A stretch of DNA of 9,277 nt, taken from Xanthomonas translucens pv. translucens DSM 18974. GTDB taxonomy: Bacteria; Pseudomonadota; Gammaproteobacteria; Xanthomonadales; Xanthomonadaceae. Below are positions 1-6,407 of the stretch, one piece after another. The stretch is from NCBI RefSeq assembly GCF_000331775.1, contig NZ_CAPJ01000506.1:1-9277 (forward strand). Reading direction: 5' to 3'. The notes under the pieces were generated by a model. The model was not told where the DNA came from. It saw nothing but the letters and a program-made list of their open reading frames with translations, and searched no databases. Positions within the stretch are counted from its first letter, which is position 1. Every line of letters starts with the position of its first letter. A program made the position numbers and the translations under genes.

Positions 1-77
1 CTAGCTAGCGTCGCCGCCGCGTTGCCCGCGTCCCTGTTCGGCCACCCGTTCCACCTTCGTTTCCAGGACCACCACCC
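1..77 (+). other. Leader between the RND gene and its upstream neighbour
   Basis: No coding sequence can be assigned here. Two plus-strand frames carry TAG stops at 2-4 and 6-8, so an upstream gene could end within the first bases. In smeVWX/mexEF-type operons the periplasmic adaptor gene lies directly upstream of the RND gene, so its stop codon is probably here or just outside; that is inference from family gene order. AGGA at 65-68 lies nine bases before the RND ATG and is the likely ribosome binding site. No promoter is evident, which fits internal operon position. Confidence 0.4.
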
Positions 78-3000
78 ATGGACTTTTCCAGATTCTTCAT
101 CGACCGGCCGATCTTCGCCGCCGTCCTGTCGATCGTCATCTTCGCCGCGGGATTGATCGCGATCCCGATGCTGCCCATCGGCGAATACCCCGACGTGGTG
201 CCGCCCTCGGTGATCGTGCGCACGGTGTATCCGGGCGCCAATCCCAAGGTCATCGCCGAGACGGTCGCCACGCCGTTGGAGGAGGCGATCAACGGGGTCG
301 AGGGCATGATGTACCTCAAGTCGGTGGCCGGCTCCGACGGCGTGCTGCAGATGACCATCACCTTCCGCCCGGGCACCGATGCCGACGATGCCGCGGTCAA
401 GGTGCAGAACCGCGTCGCGCAGGCGCAGGCACGCCTGCCCGAGGACGTGCGCCGACAGGGCGTGACCACGCAGAAGAAGTCGCCGACCTTCCTGATGGTG
501 GTGCACGTGACCTCGCCGAAGGGCAAGTACGACACCCTGTATCTGCGCAACTACGCGCGCCTGCACGTCAAGGACGCGCTGGCGCGGATCCAGGGCGTGG
601 GCGATGCGCAGGTGTTCGGCGGCGGCGACTACGCGATGCGCGCCTGGCTGGATCCGGAACGCATCGCCGCGCGCGGGCTCACCGCCAGCGACGTGGTCGC
701 GGCGATGCGCGAGCAGAACGTGCAGGTCTCGGCCGGCCAGCTCGGCGCCGAGCCGATGCCCGACAGCAAGTTCCTGACCCTGATCAACGCCCAGGGCCGC
801 TTGCGCAGCGAGCAGGAGTTCGGCGACATCGTGCTCAAGGTCGGCAGCGATGGCGCAACCATGCGCCTGGCCGACGTCGCGCGCCTGCAACTGGGCGCTG
901 GCGACTACACCCTGCGCTCGCAGCTGGACGGCAAGAACGCGGTGGGCATCGGTATCTTCCAGGCGCCGGGCGCCAATGCGCTGCAGATCCGCGATCAGGT
1001 GATCGCCAAGATGGACGAACTCACCAAGCAGTTCCCGGACGACGTGAAGTACGAGGCGGTGTACGACACCACCATCTTCGTGCGCGACTCGATCACTGCG
1101 GTGGTGCATACCTTGCTGGAAGCGGTGCTGCTGGTGGTGCTGGTGGTGATCCTGTTCCTGCAGACCTGGCGCGCCTCGATCATTCCGTTGATCGCGGTGC
1201 CGGTGTCGGTGGTGGGCACCTTCGCCGCGCTGTATGTGCTGGGTTTCTCGATCAACACCTTGACCCTGTTCGGACTGGTGCTGGCGATCGGCATCGTGGT
1301 GGACGATGCGATCGTGGTGGTGGAGAACGTGGAGCGCAACATCGAGGAAGGGCTGACTCCGCTGGCCGCGGCGCACCAGGCGATGCGCGAGGTGTCCGGG
1401 CCGATCGTGGCGATCGCGCTGGTGCTGTGCGCGGTGTTCGTGCCGATGGCGTTCCTGTCCGGGGTGACCGGCCAGTTCTACAAGCAGTTCGCGGTGACCA
1501 TCGCCATTTCCACGGTGATCTCGGCGATCAACTCGCTGACCCTGTCGCCGGCGCTGGCCGCGCTGCTGCTGCGCTCCCACGACGCGCCCAAGGATGCCGC
1601 GTCGCGGCTGATGGACCGACTGTTCGGCGGCTGGCTGTTCCGTCCGTTCAATCGCTTCTTCAACCGCAGCTCCGAACGCTACCAGGGCAGCGTGTCGCGG
1701 ATCCTCGGCAAGCGCGGCACGGTGTTCGTGGTCTATCTCGGCCTGCTGGTGGTTACCAGTGTGATGTTCAAGGCGGTGCCGGCCGGCTTCATTCCGACCC
1801 AGGACAAGATGTACCTGATCGCCGGCGTGAAGCTGCCGGAGGGCGCCTCGCTCGAACGCACCGACGCGATGCTGCGCAAGGTCACCACCATCGCCATGCA
1901 GACCGACGGTGTGGAGCATGCGATCTCGTTCCCCGGACTGAACGCGCTGCAGTTCACCAATACGCCCAATACCGGCGTGGTGTTCCTGACCCTGAAGCCG
2001 TTCGCCAAACGCCACCGCAGCGCGCTGGAAATCAACGCCGAAATCAACCAGCGCATCTCCCAGTTGGGCGAAGGTCAGGCGTTCGCGTTCATGCCGCCGC
2101 CGATCCTGGGCCTGGGCAACGGCAACGGCTACCAGCTGTTCATCGAGGACCGTGCCAACCTCGGCTACGGCGCACTGCAGAATGCGGTCAACGCGATGCA
2201 GGGCGCGGTGGTGCAGACCCCGGGCATGAGCTATCCGATCGGCACCTACCAGGCCAACGTGCCGCAGCTGGATGCGGAGGTCGATCGGGTCAAGGCCAAG
2301 GCGCAGGGCGTTGCCCTGACCGATCTGTTCGAGACGCTGCAGACCTACCTCGGTTCGACCTACGTCAACGACTTCAACCAGTTCGGCCGGACCTGGCAGG
2401 TGATCGCCCAGGCCGATGCCCCGTTCCGCGAAAGCGTCGAGGACATCGCCCGGCTGCGCACCCGCAACGCCGCCGGCGAGATGGTGCCGATCGGCTCGAT
2501 GGTGACGCTCAAGCAGAGCTACGGCCCGGACCCGGTGCTGCGCTACAACGGCTATCCGGCGGCCGACCTGGCCGGCGAGGCGGATGCGCGCATGCTGTCT
2601 TCGGCCGAAGCGATGGCCAAGCTCACCCAGATCGCCAAGCAGGTGCTGCCCAACGGCATGGAGATCGAATGGACCGACCTGAGCTACCAGCAGGCGAGCC
2701 AGGGCAAGGCGGCGCTGGTGGTGTTCCCGCTGGCGGTGATGCTGGCGTTCCTGGTGCTCGCCGCGCTGTACGAAAGCTGGACGCTGCCGCTGGCGGTGAT
2801 CCTGATCGTGCCGATGACGCTGCTGTCGGCGCTGTTCGGGGTGTGGCTGAGCGGCGGCGACAACAACGTGTTCGTGCAGGTCGGCCTGGTGGTGCTGATG
2901 GGCCTGGCGTGCAAGAACGCGATTCTGATCGTCGAGTTCGCCCGCGAACTGGAGCTGCAGGGCAAGGGCATCGTCGAATCGGCGCTGCAAGCCTGCCGCC

Positions 3001-3230
3001 TGCGTCTGCGCCCGATCGTGATGACCTCGATCGCGTTCATCGCCGGCACCGTGCCGCTGGTGTTCTCGCACGGCGCCGGCGCGGAAGTGCGCTCGGCCAC
3101 CGGCATCACGGTGTTCGCCGGCATGCTCGGGGTGACCTTGTTCGGCCTGTTCCTCACCCCGGTGTTCTATGTCGCCCTGCGCAAGCTGTCCGGGCGTCCG
3201 CTGGTGTCGCATGCGCCGACCCACGCCTGA
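78..3230 (+). CDS. smeW: RND multidrug efflux transporter, inner-membrane subunit (HAE1 family, SmeW/MexF type)
   Basis: This is a proton-driven inner-membrane pump subunit that captures drugs from periplasm or membrane and passes them to an outer-membrane channel, working as a trimer with a periplasmic adaptor. The 1050 residues match the usual 1030-1070 of HAE1 transporters, so it is complete. Visible signs are an N-terminal MDFSRFFIDRPIFAAVLS signature leading into TM1 (about 12-30), a large periplasmic loop to about residue 340, a TM block from TM2, a second periplasmic loop from about 565, and a C-terminal TM block. The proton-relay residues are present: D409-D410 in GIVVDDAIVVVENVERN (TM4) and K946 in LACKNAILIVEF (TM10). 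The N-terminal third resembles MexF closely. The ATG at 78 has AGGA nine bases upstream and is the normal family start. The SDR gene begins 31 bases after the stop. The symbol rests on family plus the RND-SDR-OMF order of smeVWU2X, not on a search; mexF or ceoB naming would be equally defensible. Confidence 0.95.
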   Translation: MDFSRFFIDRPIFAAVLSIVIFAAGLIAIPMLPIGEYPDVVPPSVIVRTVYPGANPKVIAETVATPLEEAINGVEGMMYLKSVAGSDGVLQMTITFRPGTDADDAAVKVQNRVAQAQARLPEDVRRQGVTTQKKSPTFLMVVHVTSPKGKYDTLYLRNYARLHVKDALARIQGVGDAQVFGGGDYAMRAWLDPERIAARGLTASDVVAAMREQNVQVSAGQLGAEPMPDSKFLTLINAQGRLRSEQEFGDIVLKVGSDGATMRLADVARLQLGAGDYTLRSQLDGKNAVGIGIFQAPGANALQIRDQVIAKMDELTKQFPDDVKYEAVYDTTIFVRDSITAVVHTLLEAVLLVVLVVILFLQTWRASIIPLIAVPVSVVGTFAALYVLGFSINTLTLFGLVLAIGIVVDDAIVVVENVERNIEEGLTPLAAAHQAMREVSGPIVAIALVLCAVFVPMAFLSGVTGQFYKQFAVTIAISTVISAINSLTLSPALAALLLRSHDAPKDAASRLMDRLFGGWLFRPFNRFFNRSSERYQGSVSRILGKRGTVFVVYLGLLVVTSVMFKAVPAGFIPTQDKMYLIAGVKLPEGASLERTDAMLRKVTTIAMQTDGVEHAISFPGLNALQFTNTPNTGVVFLTLKPFAKRHRSALEINAEINQRISQLGEGQAFAFMPPPILGLGNGNGYQLFIEDRANLGYGALQNAVNAMQGAVVQTPGMSYPIGTYQANVPQLDAEVDRVKAKAQGVALTDLFETLQTYLGSTYVNDFNQFGRTWQVIAQADAPFRESVEDIARLRTRNAAGEMVPIGSMVTLKQSYGPDPVLRYNGYPAADLAGEADARMLSSAEAMAKLTQIAKQVLPNGMEIEWTDLSYQQASQGKAALVVFPLAVMLAFLVLAALYESWTLPLAVILIVPMTLLSALFGVWLSGGDNNVFVQVGLVVLMGLACKNAILIVEFARELELQGKGIVESALQACRLRLRPIVMTSIAFIAGTVPLVFSHGAGAEVRSATGITVFAGMLGVTLFGLFLTPVFYVALRKLSGRPLVSHAPTHA

Positions 3231-3261
3231 TCCGTCCATTCCCTCCTTCAAGGAAATCCGC

Positions 3262-3996
3262 ATGACCACAACTCAGAAAATCGCCCTCGTCACCGGCGCC
3301 ACCCGCGGCATCGGCCTGCACACCGTGCGCCAGCTGGCCGAAGCCGGCGTGCACACGCTGCTGGCCGGCCGCGATTCCACACGCGCCACGGCCGCCGCGC
3401 TGGAACTGCAAGGGGAGGGCTTGCCGGTGGAGGCGCTGACCCTGGACGTTACCGACGCCGCCAGCATCGCCGCCGCCGTGGCGGCGGTGCAGGCGCGCTA
3501 TGGCCTGCTCGACATCCTGGTCAACAACGCCGGCATCCTGATCGACGACATGAAACGCACAGTCTCGCAGCAGAGCCTGGAGACCTGGCGCAAGACCTTC
3601 GACACCAACGTGTTCGGCCTGATCGCGGTGACCCAGGCGTTCCTGCCGCTGCTGCGCGCCGCGCCGGCCGCGCGCATCGTCAATGTGTCCAGCGTGCTCG
3701 GCTCGATCGCGCTGCACAGCCAGCCGGGCTCGCCGATCTACGACTTCAAAGTGCCGGCCTACAACGTGTCCAAGAGCGCGGTGAACGCGTGGACCGTGCA
3801 ACTGGCCTACGAACTGCGCGACACCCCGATCAAGGTCAACAGTATCCATCCCGGCTACGTGAAGACCGACATGAACTCGGGCGAGGGCGAGCTGGACGTG
3901 GCCGACGGCGCGCGCAGCAGCGTGATGATGGCGCTGCTCGATGCCGATGGCGCGACCGGCAGCTACACCCATGTGGGCCAGGTGCTGCCATGGTGA
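3262..3996 (+). CDS. smeU2: Classical short-chain dehydrogenase/reductase embedded in the efflux operon (SmeU2-like)
   Basis: Predicted soluble NAD(P)-dependent oxidoreductase of 244 residues, the normal length for classical SDRs. The cofactor-binding motif TGATRGIG is at residues 11-18, NNAG at 88-91, the catalytic serine is probably S144 (in NVSSVLGS), and the active-site Y167-x3-K171 is in YNVSKSAVNAW. A PGYVKTDM segment follows, as in carbonyl-reductase-like SDRs. The catalytic set is therefore intact. I chose ATG 3262 because AGGAAA at 3251-3256 lies five bases upstream; a longer frame from 3169 would run back into the RND gene and adds no SDR sequence. Placement between RND and OMF genes matches S. 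maltophilia smeU1VWU2X, where smeU2 encodes an SDR. The substrate cannot be read from sequence; reduction of a reactive carbonyl or quinone that co-induces the pump is inference. Its stop overlaps the next start, so the two are probably translationally coupled. Confidence 0.92.
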   Translation: MTTTQKIALVTGATRGIGLHTVRQLAEAGVHTLLAGRDSTRATAAALELQGEGLPVEALTLDVTDAASIAAAVAAVQARYGLLDILVNNAGILIDDMKRTVSQQSLETWRKTFDTNVFGLIAVTQAFLPLLRAAPAARIVNVSSVLGSIALHSQPGSPIYDFKVPAYNVSKSAVNAWTVQLAYELRDTPIKVNSIHPGYVKTDMNSGEGELDVADGARSSVMMALLDADGATGSYTHVGQVLPW

Positions 3997-5435
3997 TCCG
4001 TCCCGCGATCGGCGCGCTGGCGCTGGCGCTGCTCAGCGCCTGCGCCAGCGTCGGCCCCAACTACCGTGCGCCCGACCCGGCGCCGGTGACGCTGCAGGGC
4101 GCGGCGGCACCGGTGTTCGCGACCACCTCGCCGGTGGCGTCGTGGTGGGCGCAGTTCGACGACCCGGTGCTGGAACAGCTGGTGCACCAGAGCCTGGTCG
4201 CCAACCTCGACTTGCGCATCGCCCTGGCGCGCGTGCACGAGGCGCGCGCGGTGTTCGCCGAACGACGCCTGGACCAGGCCCCGCACGTCACCGCCAACGG
4301 CGACTACAGCCGCGGCAAGGCGCCGGATGCCGACGCCGGCGGCGCACGGGTGCTGACCGAGCGCTACAGCCTGGGCTTCGATGCCGGTTGGGAACTGGAT
4401 TTGTTCGGACGCCAGCGCCGTGCCAGCGAGGCGGCGCGCGCCGACCTGGAAGCCGAGCAGGCCGGCATGGCCGATGCGCAGGTCACCGTGGCCGCGGAAG
4501 TGGCGCGCAACTACTTCGAATTGCGCGGCGCGCAGAAACGCATCGCGGTGGCGCGCACCACCCTGGACAACCTGCGCGATACCCAGCGCCTGACCGAGAC
4601 CCGCTCGCAACTGGGCGCCGGCAGCGAACTGGACGTGCAGAGCAGCCGCGCCCGGCTCAAGGCGATCGAGGCGGACATCCCGTTGCTGGAAGTCAGCGAA
4701 GCACAGGCGCGGCATCGGCTGGCGGTGCTGCTGGGCGTTCCGCCCGGCGCGCTGGACGACCTGCTGGCGCCGCGCGCCACGCCCGCCTACGCCCGCGCGC
4801 TGCCGCTGGGCGATACCACCCAGTTGCTGCGTCGGCGTCCCGACGTGCGCATCGCCGAGCGCCGGCTGGCGGCGGCGACGGCGCGGATCGGCGTGGCCAC
4901 CGCCGACCTGTTCCCGCGGATCAGCCTCAGCGGCTTCGTCGGCTTCCTGTCCGGCGATGCCGGCGCACTGCTGCAGGGCGGTAGCAAGGCCTGGTCGCTG
5001 ACCCCGTCGATCAGCTGGGCGGCGTTCGACTTCGGCACCGTGCGCGCGCGGCTGCGCGCCAGCGAGGCGCAGGCCGACGGCGCCGCCGCCGACTACGAGA
5101 AGGCGGTGCTCGGCGCGCTGGAGGACACCGAGAACGCCTTGACCGCCTACGCCAAGCAGCAAGCGCGGTTGGCGATCGTCGCCGAACAGGCGCAAGCGGC
5201 AGGCCGCGCCGAAGCGCTGGCGCAGATCCGCTACCGTGCCGGTTCGGAGGATTTCCTGACCCTGCTCGATGCCCAGCGCACCAAGCTGAGCGCCGACGAT
5301 GCCCTGGCCGATGCCGAGGCCTCGGTCAATGTCGGCGTGGTGCGGGTGTACAAGGCGCTCGGCGGCTGGGGCCAGGACGCGGTGTTGCCGCCGGAGGTGG
5401 CGCTGGCAACGCCGCCGGCGCCGGTCGCGCACTGA
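3990..5435 (+). CDS. smeX: RND efflux outer-membrane factor, NodT-family lipoprotein (SmeX/OprN type)
   Basis: Outer-membrane channel subunit that docks with the RND pump and adaptor to export substrates out of the cell. It has 481 residues, in the usual range for the family. The N-terminus is a lipoprotein signal: a hydrophobic stretch (residues 6-15) followed by the lipobox L-S-A-C with the lipidated cysteine at residue 18, then the typical GPNYRAPDP sequence. Family hallmarks follow: a WWAQFDDPVLEQLV segment, GWELDLFGRQRR, RRPDVRIAERRLAAATARIG and a second OEP repeat ending in GSEDFLTLLDAQRT. ATG 3990 overlaps the SDR stop (3994-3996) by seven bases; an upstream frame extension from 3789 lies wholly inside the SDR gene and lacks a signal peptide, so it is rejected. 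Overlap and co-direction indicate a single transcript. As the last pump gene it ends shortly before a strong hairpin at 5538. Symbol by gene order and family only. Confidence 0.93.
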   Translation: MVIRPAIGALALALLSACASVGPNYRAPDPAPVTLQGAAAPVFATTSPVASWWAQFDDPVLEQLVHQSLVANLDLRIALARVHEARAVFAERRLDQAPHVTANGDYSRGKAPDADAGGARVLTERYSLGFDAGWELDLFGRQRRASEAARADLEAEQAGMADAQVTVAAEVARNYFELRGAQKRIAVARTTLDNLRDTQRLTETRSQLGAGSELDVQSSRARLKAIEADIPLLEVSEAQARHRLAVLLGVPPGALDDLLAPRATPAYARALPLGDTTQLLRRRPDVRIAERRLAAATARIGVATADLFPRISLSGFVGFLSGDAGALLQGGSKAWSLTPSISWAAFDFGTVRARLRASEAQADGAAADYEKAVLGALEDTENALTAYAKQQARLAIVAEQAQAAGRAEALAQIRYRAGSEDFLTLLDAQRTKLSADDALADAEASVNVGVVRVYKALGGWGQDAVLPPEVALATPPAPVAH

Positions 5436-5721
5436 CGGCGCGGGCGTCCGCGACACGGCACACGACCACGGAGAAGTTGCGCATCATCACCAGGGACACC
5501 CCGCGCTACCGCAGCCTGCTGCAGGGCCTGGCTGACCGACGCGCTGCCGCAGCAGCCAACTCAGGCTCGGCAGCGCGTCCCTGCGCTCTTCGCCGCGATG
5601 CAGCGCCAGCCAGCTGTGTGGTTCGGTCCCCCCGATTCGGCTTGGCACCACAACGGCGACAGCCGGTAAGGCGTCGCAGCGGCGCCGCTATGGTGCGACG
5701 AAGGCGACGCGGCGCCTTGGG
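5436..5721. other. Spacer after the efflux operon
   Basis: Between the OMF stop and the small minus-strand gene, no plus- or minus-strand frame shows recognisable protein features. The only structure I can support is the inverted repeat at 5538-5579. The operon transcript presumably ends in this stretch. Confidence 0.5.
5538..5579 (+). terminator. Strong GC-rich hairpin, possible end of the efflux operon transcript
   Basis: A perfect 12-bp inverted repeat, GACGCGCTGCCG at 5538-5549 and CGGCAGCGCGTC at 5568-5579, with an inner 4-bp stem AGCC/GGCT (5554-5557 with 5564-5567) and a six-base loop. It lies 103 bases after the OMF stop. No clear T-run follows on either strand, so it is not a textbook intrinsic terminator; it may act as one, stabilise the mRNA 3' end, or serve the convergent small gene at 5722-5895. 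Confidence 0.5.
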
Positions 5722-5895
5722 TTACGCCTCGCTGCCGTCGATGGCTTGCAGCCCGTTCTGGCTTAGCGCGAGATCGCCATCCTCGCCTTGCGCGGCATAA
5801 TTCTCGCGCACGGCCCAAGCCGTCTCCGCTTCGCCGACCGGCCTGGTGGCATGGATGTCCTGCAGGATGCGCAGTTGTTCCTGGGTCAATGACAT
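5722..5895 (-). CDS. Small hypothetical protein, 57 residues
   Basis: A minus-strand frame runs from ATG (5895-5893) to TAA (5724-5722). The product begins MSLTQEQLRILQDIHATRPV and ends LSQNGLQAIDGSEA. It is acidic, soluble and predicted helical, with no signal peptide or membrane segment. About 77% of codons end in G or C (44 of 57 by hand count), like the nearby core genes, and composition is protein-like rather than the Arg/Pro-rich look of shadow frames. AGGA lies about ten bases upstream of the ATG. I do not recognise a named family; the shape (an initial helix resembling TQEQLRILQ and a final LSQNGLQAI-like turn-helix) is faintly reminiscent of small winged-helix domains, which is a guess. 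It is convergent with the efflux operon and divergent from the effector gene. Confidence 0.6.
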   Translation of the reverse strand: MSLTQEQLRILQDIHATRPVGEAETAWAVRENYAAQGEDGDLALSQNGLQAIDGSEA

Positions 5896-6309
5896 GGCGG
5901 GGCGTCCTGATCTTGGAGGTCATCGCCTACCGTACAGACCGGCGGTGACGGGCATGTGGGCGATGAGCGGATATGTCTCCGTCGCTGGTTCTGTGACGCG
6001 GATCGGTGTCTTGGCGTGGTCGGCGTGTTCCGTTCCGTTGCGCCACCGCGACGGCCCCGACATCATTCCGCAACGCCCCAAGGACGCTGCCGTAACGGAC
6101 GCGGGCGCATGATTCGCCTACCAGCTGTGCGGCCGAAGGCGACGCTCGGGGCTGCTTCAAGGATGCAGGCATCCGCGGCTGGACCACTTTTCTCAAGCAC
6201 CGGCAGATGCATGCCGGCGGGTGCCGACATGGCTGGATGGCTTTCGATAGATCCCGCCATGTCTCCAGCTGACCGTTATATCGCTGCTGAATGTCGCGCC
6301 CACCGAGAC
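5896..6309. other. Non-coding spacer upstream of the effector promoter
   Basis: About 400 bases with no frame I would call a gene: open frames in both directions are Arg/Ala/Pro-rich and lack ribosome binding sites. Small inverted repeats occur (GGATGC/GCATCC at 6161-6174 and a bulged stem around 6197-6224) but are too short to name. Promoter elements for the minus-strand small gene should lie near 5910-5960; nothing convincing is visible. Confidence 0.45.
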
Positions 6310-6334
6310 TTCGCTCCCCAGATCAGGGTTTCGC
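6310..6334 (+). promoter_or_regulatory. PIP box (HrpX-binding element), perfect consensus
   Basis: TTCGC at 6310-6314 and TTCGC at 6330-6334 are separated by exactly 15 bases, the consensus plant-inducible promoter box bound by HrpX in Xanthomonas. In known HrpX promoters a YANNNT -10 motif follows after 30-32 bases; here GATCAT at 6367-6372 lies 32 bases downstream and matches except for the first base. The effector start at 6408 follows at a suitable distance. This predicts co-expression with the hrp type III secretion genes. Confidence 0.8.
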
Positions 6335-6397
6335 GCCGAACTCCGGTATCCGCTGCGCTTCAGATCGATCATGCCGTGCATACGCCATGCAGCGAAT

Positions 6398-6402
6398 GAG
6401 GA
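6398..6402 (+). promoter_or_regulatory. Ribosome binding site that decides the effector start
   Basis: GAGGA ends five bases before the ATG at 6408. Two other in-frame ATGs, at 6387 and 6396, have no comparable site upstream and lie too close to the expected transcription start below the PIP box, so 6408 is preferred. Confidence 0.6.
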
Positions 6403-6407
6403 CGGCC

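Noticed and set aside
1427..3265. Long plus-strand open frame of 612 codons inside the RND gene
   Set aside because: It is a +1 shadow of the RND gene, rich in Arg, Ala, Gly and Pro, with no domain; the RND frame has all family motifs.
3154..3972. Minus-strand open frame of 272 codons opposite the SDR gene
   Set aside because: It is antisense to a gene with intact SDR motifs and is rich in His, Arg and Gln without a family signature.
3963..5456. Minus-strand open frame of 497 codons opposite the OMF gene
   Set aside because: It results from high G/C and rare stops on the antisense strand of the OMF gene; composition is His/Arg/Gln-rich and has no recognisable domain.
5956..6399. Plus-strand open frame of 147 codons before the effector
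   Set aside because: It has no ribosome binding site or domain, and it runs through the PIP box and promoter region.
6291..6407. N-terminal extension of the effector frame
   Set aside because: It would put the PIP box inside the coding sequence, and the best ribosome binding site serves ATG 6408.
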